DNA of 64,000 nucleotides, taken from contig NZ_CP022415.1 of assembly GCF_002222635.1 (NCBI RefSeq), positions 3,286,001 through 3,350,000 of the forward strand, written 5' to 3'. This stretch comes from Pseudosulfitobacter pseudonitzschiae. Lineage in GTDB: Bacteria > Pseudomonadota > Alphaproteobacteria > Rhodobacterales > Rhodobacteraceae. The notes beneath the pieces are model-generated. The model was not told the origin of the DNA. It was given only the letters and a program-made list of their open reading frames with translations, and made no database searches. The translations under genes were made by a program, and so were the position numbers. This document shows, in pieces, positions 1 to 8,672 of the stretch. Within the stretch, counting starts at the first letter, position 1; every line of letters starts with the position of its first letter.

Positions 1-894
1 GGGCAGGATATTGCGGGTGTGCCGCCGAACAAGCGCGCCGTGAACATGATGTTCCAGTCTTATGCGCTGTTCCCGCACCTGACAGTCTGGGACAATATTG
101 CCTTTGGTTTGCGCCGGTCTGACATGCCCAAAGACGCCATTGCCGCCCGCGTCGAGGAAATGTTGAAGCTGACCCGTCTTTCCAAGTTCGGTCGTCGCAA
201 GCCACACCAGATTTCTGGGGGCCAACGTCAGCGAGTGGCGCTGGCGCGGTCGCTGGCCAAGGCGCCTAAACTGTTGCTGCTGGACGAACCGTTGGGCGCG
301 CTGGATAAAAAGCTGCGACAGGACACCCAGTTTGAACTGATGGACATTCAGGAAACCACCGGCACCACCTTTGTCATCGTGACCCACGATCAGGAAGAGG
401 CGATGACCGTCGCCAGCCGTGTCGCCGTGATGGACGAGGGGCGTATCATTCAGGTGGCCACCCCCGAGAAGATCTACGAGGTGCCAAACAGTGTCTACGT
501 TGCCGATTTCATCGGCGATGTGAACATTCTGGAAGGTACGGCCAAGCCCAACGGCACTGAAAGCTATGCCATTGACTGGGGCAACGGCGCACCGGTCACC
601 GCCACCAGCGTGCGGCCTTTCACTGACGGGCAAAAAGCATTTCTGGCGATCCGCCCCGAAAAAATCGCGATCAGCGCCGAGTGTCCAGCGGATGCCGTAA
701 ACGCAGTGCAGGGCAAGGTTCTGGACATCGCTTATCTGGGCAATCTGTCGACCTATCACGTTGAACTGCCCACTGGTCAGGTGATTAAGGCGCAATCCGC
801 CAACACACGCCGTGTGTCACGCCGTGCATACACATGGGAAGACCCTGTCTGGCTCAGTTGGAGCGCCACTGCCGGCGTGTTGTTGGTATCGTGA
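1..894 (+). CDS. Polyamine-type ABC transporter ATP-binding protein (5' end outside window)
   Basis: ATPase of a spermidine/putrescine-class ABC importer, acting at the inner face of the cytoplasmic membrane. The reading frame is open from base 1, so the N-terminus with the Walker A motif lies upstream. Visible in order: Q-loop region (MFQSYALFPH), ABC signature (ISGGQRQRVALARSL), Walker B and D-loop (LLLLDEPLGALD), H-loop (VTHDQEEAM), then a C-terminal TOBE-type domain with the RPEK motif. It ends in a WLSWSATAGVLL-type tail typical of PotA-like proteins. Its TGA stop overlaps the GTG start of the permease gene (GTGA). The two permeases and the oxidase downstream point to putrescine or a related amine as substrate, but this is inferred; the substrate-binding protein gene is not in the window. 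Confidence 0.9.
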   Translation, partial: GQDIAGVPPNKRAVNMMFQSYALFPHLTVWDNIAFGLRRSDMPKDAIAARVEEMLKLTRLSKFGRRKPHQISGGQRQRVALARSLAKAPKLLLLDEPLGALDKKLRQDTQFELMDIQETTGTTFVIVTHDQEEAMTVASRVAVMDEGRIIQVATPEKIYEVPNSVYVADFIGDVNILEGTAKPNGTESYAIDWGNGAPVTATSVRPFTDGQKAFLAIRPEKIAISAECPADAVNAVQGKVLDIAYLGNLSTYHVELPTGQVIKAQSANTRRVSRRAYTWEDPVWLSWSATAGVLLVS

Positions 895-1766
895 GACGCT
901 TTGCCCTTATAGCGGTGCCGTATCTCTGGCTGTTGGCACTGTTTCTGGTGCCCTTCGCCATCGTCTTCAAAGTTTCACTGTCGGATTTCGCTCTTTCGAT
1001 CCCGCCCTACACGCCAACCATGAAAGACGGCTTTGCCGCGCTGATTTCAGGTCTGGATTTTGAAAACTTCGTCTTTCTGACGCAGGATGATCTGTATTGG
1101 AAAGCCTATGTCAGCTCGTTGCAAATCGCATTCTTCTCGACCATTGCAACGCTGCTGGTCGGCTATCCGATGGCCTATGGTATGGCTCGCGCGCCCGAAG
1201 AATGGCGCCCGACACTGATGATGCTGGTGATCCTGCCGTTCTGGACCTCGTTCCTGATCCGCGTTTACGCGTGGGTTGGAATCCTCAGTACCGAAGGGTT
1301 CCTGAACCAGCTGCTGTTGTGGATTGGTGTGATCAACGAACCGCTGACCATCCTGAACACCAACTGGGCGGTCTATATCGGCATCGTCTATACCTATTTG
1401 CCCTTCATGATCCTGCCGATCTATGCCGCTCTCGAGCGGCTGGACGAAAGCCTGATCGAAGCCGCCGAAGACCTTGGCTGTTCGCGGATGCAAGCCTTCT
1501 GGCTGGTGACGATCCCGTTGTCGCGTAACGGCATTGTGGCGGGTTGTTTTCTGGTGTTCATCCCCGCGCTGGGCGAATTTGTGATCCCGTCATTGCTGGG
1601 CGGATCGGGTACATTGATGATCGGCAAGGTTCTGTTCGAGGAATTCTTTGCCAACCGCGACTGGCCCGTGGCCAGCGCCGTTGCTGTAATACTGCTATTG
1701 ATCCTGATCATTCCGATCATCCTGTTCCAGCGCAACGAACAGCGGCAGCAGGAGGCAGAACAATGA
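891..1766 (+). CDS. Polyamine-type ABC transporter permease, PotB/PotH-like
   Basis: Inner-membrane permease subunit of the importer, about 291 aa. I chose the GTG at 891 because it overlaps the stop of the ATPase gene (GTGA) and places a hydrophobic first helix (FALIAVPYLWLLALFLVPF) at the N-terminus. The longer frame from 834 would add 19 non-hydrophobic residues that overlap the ATPase gene. About six membrane segments are visible. The EAA loop that docks on the ATPase is present (ESLIEAAEDLGCSRMQAFW). The stop overlaps the ATG of the next permease (ATGA), so the genes are probably translationally coupled. Confidence 0.88.
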   Translation: MRRFALIAVPYLWLLALFLVPFAIVFKVSLSDFALSIPPYTPTMKDGFAALISGLDFENFVFLTQDDLYWKAYVSSLQIAFFSTIATLLVGYPMAYGMARAPEEWRPTLMMLVILPFWTSFLIRVYAWVGILSTEGFLNQLLLWIGVINEPLTILNTNWAVYIGIVYTYLPFMILPIYAALERLDESLIEAAEDLGCSRMQAFWLVTIPLSRNGIVAGCFLVFIPALGEFVIPSLLGGSGTLMIGKVLFEEFFANRDWPVASAVAVILLLILIIPIILFQRNEQRQQEAEQ

Positions 1767-2581
1767 ACCGTCTCAGCCCGTTCAATGTCGTCAGCCTGAC
1801 GTTCGGCTTCGCCTTTTTGTACCTGCCAATGCTGATTCTGGTGATCTTCAGCTTTAACGAATCCAAGCTGGTCACAGTCTGGGCGGGGTTTTCGACCAAA
1901 TGGTACGGGACCCTGATCCAGAACGAGGCGTTTCTGGACGCCGCTTGGGTTACGCTGAAAGTCGCCGTGATGTCGTCGACACTCGCCACGGTTCTGGGCA
2001 CGATGGCGGCCTATGTTCTGGTGCGTGGTGGTCGGTTTCTGGGCCGCACGCTGTTTTCCGGCATGATCTATGCGCCATTGGTAATGCCCGAAGTTATCAC
2101 CGGCCTGTCGTTGCTGTTACTGTTTATTGGCATCGGCATGGACCGTGGGGTTATGACTATCGTTCTCGCGCACACCACCTTTTCGATGTGCTTCGTTTCG
2201 GTCGTGGTGTCGTCACGCCTGTCTACCTTCGACCGCTCGTTGGAAGAGGCAGCGTTGGACCTTGGGGCATCGCAGTTCAATGCCTTTCGGTTGGTGACGC
2301 TACCGATCATCGCGCCTGCGGTTATATCTGGTTGGTTGCTTGCGTTCACGCTCAGCCTTGATGATCTGGTTATCGCGTCCTTTGCCACGGGGCCGTCGGC
2401 CACCACACTACCAATGAAAATCTGGTCGTCTGTCCGGCTGGGCGTATCGCCCGAGATCAACGCTCTATCGTCGATTCTGATCGGCATCGTTACGATTGGT
2501 GTGATTACCGCGTCTTTGATGTCCAAACGCCATGCCGTGCGCGTGCGTCGTGAAGAACAGGCCGCGCAGCGCGTCACATGA
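1763..2581 (+). CDS. Polyamine-type ABC transporter permease, PotC/PotI-like
   Basis: Second inner-membrane permease, 272 aa. The ATG at 1763 overlaps the preceding stop and follows a GGAGG at 1751-1755. The frame extends further upstream, but that part is a shadow of the first permease gene. Segments FAFLYLPMLILVIFSF and following are typical for the family, and the EAA motif is clear (RSLEEAALDLGASQFNAF). The stop overlaps the start of the FAD oxidase gene (ATGA). The operon layout, ATPase then PotB-type then PotC-type permease, is the standard one for polyamine or putrescine importers. Confidence 0.9.
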   Translation: MNRLSPFNVVSLTFGFAFLYLPMLILVIFSFNESKLVTVWAGFSTKWYGTLIQNEAFLDAAWVTLKVAVMSSTLATVLGTMAAYVLVRGGRFLGRTLFSGMIYAPLVMPEVITGLSLLLLFIGIGMDRGVMTIVLAHTTFSMCFVSVVVSSRLSTFDRSLEEAALDLGASQFNAFRLVTLPIIAPAVISGWLLAFTLSLDDLVIASFATGPSATTLPMKIWSSVRLGVSPEINALSSILIGIVTIGVITASLMSKRHAVRVRREEQAAQRVT

Positions 2582-3891
2582 AACATATTTATGCAGACTA
2601 TGCCTATGGAAACGGCCCGCGTGATGGATGTTGGTGGGACGAAACCTGTGATCTACCTGACTTTCCGGCGTTAGAGGGTGATATCACCTGCGATGTGGCG
2701 ATCGTCGGGGGCGGTTTTACCGGCCTGTCGGCGGCCCTAGATCTTGCGCAAGCGGGTGTTGACGTCGTGGTTCTGGAGGCCGAATACGTTGGCTGGGGCG
2801 CGTCGGGTCGCAACGGTGGGTTCTGCTGTCTGGGGGGCGCGCGGATAGATGACGCGGGTCTGGATCGCCGCTTTGGTCGCGACGGGCGGTTGGAGTATCG
2901 CAAGGCTGAACGCGACGCTATTGCGCTGGTCGAGCAGATCACCCAGACCCACGGCATACACGTCGACCGCCATTCACAGGGTGAAACGGAACTGGCGCAT
3001 CGGCCCAAGGATATGGATGCCCTGCGTCGCGCTGCCGATGCCGTAGCCGAAAACCACGGTGTAGCGTGCAATCTGGTTCCGGCTGACGATTTGGCCGATC
3101 ATGGCCTGGCCGGACCATTTCATGGGGCGCTGACTATCCCCATTGGTTTTGCTTTGAACCCGCGCAAATATGTCGCCGGATTGGCTGTTGCCGCTCGGGA
3201 TGCGGGCGCGCGAATATTTGGCAAAAGTCCTGTGCAGAGACTGAAAAAGAAGCAACGTTGGTCTTTGACTGCTGGCCGTGAGGTGACAGCAGATCAGGTA
3301 GTGATCGCCACCAACGGCTATTCCTCGGATGATCTGCCCGCTTGGCTGGCCGGGCGCTATATGCCCAGCCAATCCAACGTTATCGTCACCCGCCCGCTGA
3401 CCCAGCAAGAGCAAGTCTGCGCGGGCTGGACCAGCGATCAGGCCTGCTATGACACGCGCAATCTGCTGCACTATTTCCGCAAGATGCCGGACGGGCGGTT
3501 CCTGTTCGGGATGCGCGGTGGGCTGACCTCGAACCCCGCCGCCGAAGCCCGCGCCCGTCGGCGTGTTCGCAGTGATTTCGAGACGATGTTCCCCGCATGG
3601 CGCCATATCGAAAGCGCCCACAGTTGGTCGGGCATGGTGTGCATTGCGCGCGATATGCTGCCGTTTGTCGGCGCTGTGCCGAACCAACCGGGTCTGTTTG
3701 CCAGTCTGTGCTATCATGGGAATGGCGTTGCGATGGGCACCTATGCGGGCCAAAAAATGGCTAGGTTGATCACAGGCAAAGACGAGGTGCCGGTGGCGAT
3801 GGCGAAACCGCTTTCACGGTTCCCGTTGGGTCAATTTAGACGCGCGGTCATGCCTGCCGCCTATGCGGGCTTTATGCTGGCCGATCTGTGA
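2578..3891 (+). CDS. FAD-dependent amine oxidoreductase (DAO family, gamma-glutamylputrescine oxidase-like)
   Basis: 437 aa flavoprotein of the D-amino-acid oxidase superfamily. The N-terminal dinucleotide-binding motif is VAIVGGGFTGLSAALDLAQ at about residues 38-56, followed by WGASGRNGGF, which is characteristic of the PuuB/OrdL group. The C-terminal FAD contact region is near CYHGNGVAMGTYAGQKMA. It would oxidise an amine or a gamma-glutamylated amine in the cytoplasm. It is translationally coupled to the polyamine importer by an ATGA overlap, which supports a role in catabolism of the imported substrate. The exact substrate cannot be read from sequence. No gamma-glutamylputrescine synthetase or aldehyde dehydrogenase is adjacent on the downstream side. 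Confidence 0.85.
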   Translation: MKHIYADYAYGNGPRDGCWWDETCDLPDFPALEGDITCDVAIVGGGFTGLSAALDLAQAGVDVVVLEAEYVGWGASGRNGGFCCLGGARIDDAGLDRRFGRDGRLEYRKAERDAIALVEQITQTHGIHVDRHSQGETELAHRPKDMDALRRAADAVAENHGVACNLVPADDLADHGLAGPFHGALTIPIGFALNPRKYVAGLAVAARDAGARIFGKSPVQRLKKKQRWSLTAGREVTADQVVIATNGYSSDDLPAWLAGRYMPSQSNVIVTRPLTQQEQVCAGWTSDQACYDTRNLLHYFRKMPDGRFLFGMRGGLTSNPAAEARARRRVRSDFETMFPAWRHIESAHSWSGMVCIARDMLPFVGAVPNQPGLFASLCYHGNGVAMGTYAGQKMARLITGKDEVPVAMAKPLSRFPLGQFRRAVMPAAYAGFMLADL

Positions 3892-3940
3892 TACAACTGC
3901 GTCTTTTGCGGCTTATTTCGTGATCGTAATTACCGCAGAG

Positions 3941-3969
3941 TTGACAGGGTGGATCGCACCTTCCATCTC
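3941..3969 (+). promoter_or_regulatory. Possible promoter of ugd
   Basis: In the 108-bp gap before ugd there is a perfect TTGACA hexamer at 3941-3946, well placed as a -35 element about 55 nt upstream of the gene. The hexamer 17 nt downstream (CATCTC) is a poor -10 match, so this is tentative. Confidence 0.3.
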
Positions 3970-3999
3970 GAACGCAACAAGCAGAGCAGAGGAACCAGC

Positions 4000-5325
4000 A
4001 TGAAAATCGCAATGATCGGAACCGGCTATGTCGGACTGGTGTCGGGAGTGTGTTTCTCGGACTTTGGGCACGATGTGGTTTGTGTCGACAAGGATCCCAA
4101 GAAAATCGAATTGCTGGAACGTGGCGAGGTGCCCATTTACGAGCCGGGTCTTGATGATCTGATGGCCAAAAACGTGGCGGCTGGGCGTCTTTCCTTTACC
4201 GGAGACCTGAAAACCGCCGTTGACGGGGCCGAAGCTGTCTTTATCGCCGTCGGCACGCCAACACGCCGTGGGGATGGCCATGCAGACCTGACCTATGTCA
4301 TGGCTGCCGCGGCCGAGATTGCGGATGCGTTGACCGGTTACGCGGTGATCGTGACGAAGTCGACCGTGCCCGTTGGTACCAACCGTCAGGTTAAAAAGAC
4401 GGTTCACAAAGCCAATCCAACCGCCGAATTCGATGTCGCCAGCAACCCTGAGTTTCTGCGCGAAGGTGCAGCCATTGACGACTTTATGCGCCCCGACCGC
4501 GTTGTTGTGGGTGTTCAGAACGACCGTGCTGCCGAAGTGATGAACCAGATTTACCGCCCGCTTTATCTGCGCGACTTCCCGATCATGACGACTGATCTGG
4601 AAAGCGCCGAGATGATTAAATATGCGGCGAACGCGTTTTTGGCGACCAAGATTACTTTCATCAACGAGATTGCTGCGCTGTGCGAACGCACTGGCGCCGA
4701 TGTGAAAACCGTGTCGCAGGGCATGGGGCTGGACGGGCGCATCGGCAACAAGTTCTTGCATGCTGGCCCCGGCTATGGCGGCAGCTGTTTTCCCAAGGAC
4801 ACGCAGGCGCTGGCCCGCATGGGGCAGGATCATTCGATGCCCATGCAGCTGACCGAAACGGTGATTAAGGTCAATGATGAGATCAAGCGACGGATGATCG
4901 ACAAGGTTATCGATCTGTGTGGTGGCAGTGTGAATGGAAAAGTCATTGCGGTGCTGGGCGTGACGTTTAAACCCAACACGGACGACATGCGTGACAGCCC
5001 CTCATTGACGATTGTGCCGGCACTGGTCGGAGGGGGTGCCAAGGTGCGAATTGTCGACCCCCAAGGTCGCCGCGAGGGCGAAGCGCTGTTGCCGGGGGCC
5101 AACTGGTTCGAGGATGTGTATAAAGCGACCCAGAACGCCGATGCGGTTGTGATCCTGACTGAATGGAACGAATTCCGCGCGCTTGATCTCAAGCGTATCG
5201 TCAAACGGATGACAACACCGGTAATGGCCGATCTGCGCAACATCTATTCGCAAAAAGACGCCAAGCGGGCCGGTTTTCTGGCCTATACCTCGGTGGGCCG
5301 CGAGGACTACGGTATCGACCGCTAG
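4000..5325 (+). CDS. ugd: UDP-glucose 6-dehydrogenase
   Basis: 441 aa enzyme that oxidises UDP-glucose to UDP-glucuronate with NAD, supplying capsule or exopolysaccharide precursors. Start at ATG 4000 is preferred over the in-frame ATG at 3949: it directly precedes the Rossmann motif (IAMIGTGYVGLVSGVCF) and follows an AGAGGA ribosome binding site. The catalytic cysteine lies in GPGYGGSCFPKD (Cys263), and the C-terminal UDP-binding domain contains LGVTFKPNTDDMRDSPS. Length is normal for the family. The gene ends in TAG at 5323-5325 within a CTAG palindrome that also supplies the stop codon of the convergent flgD. Confidence 0.96.
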   Translation: MKIAMIGTGYVGLVSGVCFSDFGHDVVCVDKDPKKIELLERGEVPIYEPGLDDLMAKNVAAGRLSFTGDLKTAVDGAEAVFIAVGTPTRRGDGHADLTYVMAAAAEIADALTGYAVIVTKSTVPVGTNRQVKKTVHKANPTAEFDVASNPEFLREGAAIDDFMRPDRVVVGVQNDRAAEVMNQIYRPLYLRDFPIMTTDLESAEMIKYAANAFLATKITFINEIAALCERTGADVKTVSQGMGLDGRIGNKFLHAGPGYGGSCFPKDTQALARMGQDHSMPMQLTETVIKVNDEIKRRMIDKVIDLCGGSVNGKVIAVLGVTFKPNTDDMRDSPSLTIVPALVGGGAKVRIVDPQGRREGEALLPGANWFEDVYKATQNADAVVILTEWNEFRALDLKRIVKRMTTPVMADLRNIYSQKDAKRAGFLAYTSVGREDYGIDR

Positions 5326-6014
5326 GATGGTGCGCGCAGTCCAGTTACATCATCGGCCAGAACGGCAAGGTTACCTTTCAGGATCAGAATCGTCTGCCCT
5401 TCTTCGATCCGCGCTTCGGTGACGCGCCCATAAGTTTGGGCGCGTTCGGTCAGCAACAGCTGATCGCCCTGATAGCTTTCAATTTCAAAGGTGTAGTTGC
5501 CCTGCGGGAAGGTGGACCCGTTCAGCTCTGCAACGCCGTGCCACTGCACTCCATCAGGGGAAATTGGAATACCCTGACGCTGAACTTCGTTGCCTTGGGC
5601 ATCGTAAACCACCAGATAAGCAGAATCCGCAGCCGACAAGGGGTTGGGCGCGATCGTCACTGGTGCGCCGTCAAAGTGGGCGGGGGCGTATGACAACGCC
5701 TCCATCCCGATCCATCCAGACAGCGCGTCCACACTGGTTTGTGTCGTACTACCCAATTGCAGCGCAGTACTGAGCGTCTTCAGCAGATCGTTGGTTTGTA
5801 CCTGTTGTTCAACCATCGAAAATTGTGCCAACTGGGCCGCGTAATCCGAACTGTCCATCGGCTCCAGCGGGTCTTGAAAACGTGCCTGAGTGGTCATCAT
5901 TTTCAGGAATGTTTCAAAATCTGACGACACCAGAGAAGCGGCTTTGTCAGAAACTACTCCGGCGTTTGATTGTTGTTGCGCTTGGACCTGCGCGGTGACG
6001 GAGGCAATACTCAT
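5322..6014 (-). CDS. flgD: Flagellar hook-capping protein FlgD
   Basis: 230 aa scaffold protein needed to assemble the hook of the flagellum; it caps the growing hook and is exported by the flagellar type III system. The N-terminal part has the family signature (FETFLKMMTTQARFQDPLEP, then AAQLAQFSMVEQQ) at about residues 33-75. The C-terminal half has the FlgD Ig/Tudor-like region with PDGVQWHG and PQGNYTFEIE. It lies 11 nt downstream of fliK on the same strand and is probably in one transcript with it. Its stop codon shares the CTAG at 5322-5325 with ugd. Confidence 0.93.
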   Translation of the reverse strand: MSIASVTAQVQAQQQSNAGVVSDKAASLVSSDFETFLKMMTTQARFQDPLEPMDSSDYAAQLAQFSMVEQQVQTNDLLKTLSTALQLGSTTQTSVDALSGWIGMEALSYAPAHFDGAPVTIAPNPLSAADSAYLVVYDAQGNEVQRQGIPISPDGVQWHGVAELNGSTFPQGNYTFEIESYQGDQLLLTERAQTYGRVTEARIEEGQTILILKGNLAVLADDVTGLRAPS

Positions 6015-6025
6015 GCGGGTGGCCC

Positions 6026-7735
6026 TTATATTCTGAGATCCATAGCGGAATCCGGTGAAAGCAGCGCGCCTTGGCGCTCGTCTGAGTGTGTCGCAACAAT
6101 TGGCGATTCTGGGGCCGTTGTGCCGGAGCCTTTGCCCGACGGGTTGTCCGGCTGATCTTGCGCACCATCACCACCCGAAAAGGCGAAATCCACATCCGTG
6201 TAACCCATGTCGGTAAATTCGCGGTCCAGTTCGCCGATGTTTCGACGCATCAGGTCCAAAGTTTCAGGACGCTCGGCATGGATGATTATCGACACTCCGG
6301 CGTCTGTGGTCGAAAGAGACATACGGACGCGGCCAAGTTCCGCCGGGCTGAGCGTAAGTTCTATTGACCGGTCGCTGCTGGTTTTCAGTGTGTCCGCAAT
6401 CTGTTTGGCAACTGTAGCATGCAAATGTTGTGGCGCAGGCATCGTGGGCGCGCCATTGGCCGATGCAGAATGCGTACTGGAAAGGCGACTCTCTGCTGCA
6501 AGCAGGATCTGGTCAGGCTCCGTTGAATGTAGTTCTGCCAATACCCCCCCCGGTTGGGAAGGAGAGCCTGTTATACGGCTTTGAATCTGAGCCTGCGAAG
6601 GGGCGACAGGAATCGCCCGATTGGTCCGGAACGCTGTCGACGTACTTCGTGCCTTTTCGACCTGATGTATGTCAAAATGGCGTTCACGTCTGGCGTGCGC
6701 GTCGAGCGGTGCGGTCGTTTGTTGCAGCGCAGCGACTGTGCCTCTGTGCGGCGGCGCTGTATGTTCTTCCGAAGGCGGTGTTGATGTACCTGAAGTAATC
6801 TGTTCAGCAGTTTGGGGTGTGCTCGCAGTTGGCTTGTTAAGCAATTGCATCAGCAACGGATTGTGCGCATGCGTATCAGGCTGCAACCTCTGTGAGGCGC
6901 GCGTCGCAGTGGTGGACGCTTGCGAAATTTCTACACGCATCTGTACCTCTGCTGACGGTTCCAGACCGGACGCGGGCTGAACCGGTGGTATGTTTGTCTG
7001 CTGAAAGTGTGCGCCGGTCGCGTCACGCGGCGTGGAGTGAGACGCCTGCGACGGAGATAGAGTCAGGTTATTAACCTGCGCATCCGTTAAAGTAATACCC
7101 TGAGTGCTTTGGGCCAACGGGCGCAGACCAGCGGCGATAATCGCGGATATCGGATTTGCCGAAGACCGGACCAAGCCGAGCGTGGTGGCTTGCGTTCCGG
7201 TGGCATCCTCTTTTGAATTCTTAATTGCCGTTTCCGACTGGGCAATCGCAGGGTTCGCGTGGGTGATAGACGAGGTTCCTGCAACAAAGGCACGGGCTGG
7301 TAAAGTTGTTTCCACATTTGGCGATATCGAATCACTGCCGCGCGTCGATGCGGTTTTGGCTGCTCCCAAAGTCGCATTAGCACTCAATTGCATGCCAAGG
7401 GACGCTTGTGAGGGAAAGGCGGCTTTTGATTCCACAGCTTCTTTGGGTTCGCGCACATGCAAGTGTGTGGCGACGGGTGGTGCCATTTCGATGTCAGAAA
7501 AGGCTTGATCCTCAGGCTGTGCAGGATTTTCCTGACTCTGGGAGTCAATAGGCTCTTCAGTCTCTGACGTGGGTTCTTTCGGCTCTAACGCGGATAATTC
7601 GAGCTCGTTTCTGGTAATTGGACTGGCAAGCAATTCAAACGCCGCAGCGAAGCTGATAGCGGGATCAACCACCGTTGACGGGTTGGACCAATGTTGTGAT
7701 GGCGTGTCTGTCTGGATCAGGGGAAATAGCTGCAC
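6026..7735 (-). CDS. fliK: Flagellar hook-length control protein FliK
   Basis: 569 aa secreted ruler protein that sets hook length and switches export specificity. The first 400 or so residues are low-complexity, rich in Ala, Thr, Ser, Gln and Pro, as is usual for FliK. The conserved C-terminal Flg_hook domain is seen at about residues 435-520 (IELTLSPAELGRVRMSL, then ERPETLDLMRRNIGEL). It is somewhat more AT-rich than neighbouring metabolic genes. The reading frame is intact. It is divergent from the rod-binding gene at 7850, with a CtrA-like box between them. Confidence 0.88.
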   Translation of the reverse strand: MQLFPLIQTDTPSQHWSNPSTVVDPAISFAAAFELLASPITRNELELSALEPKEPTSETEEPIDSQSQENPAQPEDQAFSDIEMAPPVATHLHVREPKEAVESKAAFPSQASLGMQLSANATLGAAKTASTRGSDSISPNVETTLPARAFVAGTSSITHANPAIAQSETAIKNSKEDATGTQATTLGLVRSSANPISAIIAAGLRPLAQSTQGITLTDAQVNNLTLSPSQASHSTPRDATGAHFQQTNIPPVQPASGLEPSAEVQMRVEISQASTTATRASQRLQPDTHAHNPLLMQLLNKPTASTPQTAEQITSGTSTPPSEEHTAPPHRGTVAALQQTTAPLDAHARRERHFDIHQVEKARSTSTAFRTNRAIPVAPSQAQIQSRITGSPSQPGGVLAELHSTEPDQILLAAESRLSSTHSASANGAPTMPAPQHLHATVAKQIADTLKTSSDRSIELTLSPAELGRVRMSLSTTDAGVSIIIHAERPETLDLMRRNIGELDREFTDMGYTDVDFAFSGGDGAQDQPDNPSGKGSGTTAPESPIVATHSDERQGALLSPDSAMDLRI

Positions 7736-7783
7736 GAGACCTCCGGGAATTCTTCCACGTATCCGTCTTATGCCTGTCGATGG

Positions 7784-7798
7784 TTACCGCTTCTTTAC
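7784..7798. promoter_or_regulatory. CtrA-like box between fliK and the rod-binding gene
   Basis: The 114-bp divergent gap contains TTAC-N7-TTAC (7784-7787 and 7795-7798), one mismatch per half from the CtrA consensus TTAA-N7-TTAA. CtrA is known to control flagellar genes in Rhodobacterales, so the position is sensible. The match itself is imperfect and unproven. Confidence 0.4.
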
Positions 7799-7849
7799 CG
7801 GTCATGGGCAATGATCTGGAAAATGTGAAGCATTTGAAGGGATATCAAG

Positions 7850-8134
7850 ATGCAAGTGACACCAGATTTGCCATGTCGTACGACACTGCGCGCGCACGGT
7901 GCAGATACGGAATTGCGTGCTGTCGCGGACCAACTCGAAGCAAGCTTTCTGGCCGAAATGCTGAAATCCGCAGGATTTGGCCAGTCGCGCGACAGCTTTG
8001 GCGGCGGCGCAGGCGAGGAACAATTTTCGTCCTTTCTGGTGCAGGCGCAGGCCGAAAAAATGGTTGCGGCAGGCGGCATTGGCCTTGGTGAATCGCTGTT
8101 CAACGCATTGAAAGGTCGAATCCATGAAGGATGA
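7850..8134 (+). CDS. Flagellar rod-binding protein (FlgJ N-terminal/CheL-like)
   Basis: 94 aa, corresponding to the N-terminal rod-binding domain of FlgJ without a muramidase domain, the usual alphaproteobacterial form (CheL family). Typical elements are ELRAVADQLEASFLAEMLKS and the following Gly-rich GGGAGEEQFSSFLVQ, then GGIGLGESLF. It helps assemble the rod through the periplasm. An AAGGGA ribosome binding site precedes ATG 7850. It overlaps the next gene by 11 nt, so the two are co-transcribed. Confidence 0.85.
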   Translation: MQVTPDLPCRTTLRAHGADTELRAVADQLEASFLAEMLKSAGFGQSRDSFGGGAGEEQFSSFLVQAQAEKMVAAGGIGLGESLFNALKGRIHEG

Positions 8135-8483
8135 AACAATAGAGGACGCGGTAAACGCGTTGGATGATCTGCTGGATCAGGAACGTGCTTCTGTGCTTGC
8201 GGGCGATCTGGACAGAATTGCACGCACATTGGATCTGAAACAGACACTGATCGAGCGGTTGAATGGTCAGGATGTGCCGGATCGCGCAGCGCTTGAAGCG
8301 CTGAACGCCAAGGTTTTGCGCAATCAGTCACTGCTGAATATGGCGCTGGAAGGGGTGCGTGCCGTGACGCGGCGGCTGGATGCGATGCACCGTATTCAAA
8401 GCGCCTTGGATACCTATGATTCCCGAGGCAAGAAAAAGACTGTTGCCTTGACCCCCAACCGGTCAGTGGAAAAGCGCGCTTAA
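8124..8483 (+). CDS. FlgN-like flagellar export chaperone
   Basis: 119 aa, almost entirely helical and charged, overlapping the rod-binding gene by 11 nt. The sequence (DDLLDQERASVLAGDLDRIA, then RNQSLLNMALEGVRAVTRRL) fits the FlgN family, chaperones for the hook-associated proteins FlgK and FlgL. The position next to flgJ-type and fliK genes is the usual one in Rhodobacteraceae. Its expected clients are not in the window, where a deletion appears to have removed the genes downstream. FlgN is a low-conservation family, so the assignment leans on context. Confidence 0.7.
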   Translation: MKDETIEDAVNALDDLLDQERASVLAGDLDRIARTLDLKQTLIERLNGQDVPDRAALEALNAKVLRNQSLLNMALEGVRAVTRRLDAMHRIQSALDTYDSRGKKKTVALTPNRSVEKRA

Positions 8484-8633
8484 GGTGGTTTTACTTAAAT
8501 CCGATGAAATGGGTGTGCCCGAATTAGCACTCCATTAGGGCTTGGCGGCGATGGTGTCCATGCACTCGGGAAATGAGTGGCGCAGCTCAGCGATGCTGAA
8601 AAATGCAAATGTCAGAATGACTTGTTTTTTGTC

Positions 8634-8655
8634 CGTCCCAACGGGGGGCGGGACG
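8634..8655 (+). other. Hairpin in the leader of the truncated flagellin
   Basis: CGTCCC at 8634-8639 pairs with GGGACG at 8650-8655 around a 10-nt G-rich loop, about 40 nt upstream of the flagellin ATG. Flagellin mRNAs of alphaproteobacteria are known to be controlled through their 5' leaders (FlbT), so this could be a remnant of that control. In the 211-bp gap 8484-8694 I found no convincing sigma-28 or sigma-54 promoter. Confidence 0.35.
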
Positions 8656-8672
8656 TAACCTGGCGCAAAGCG

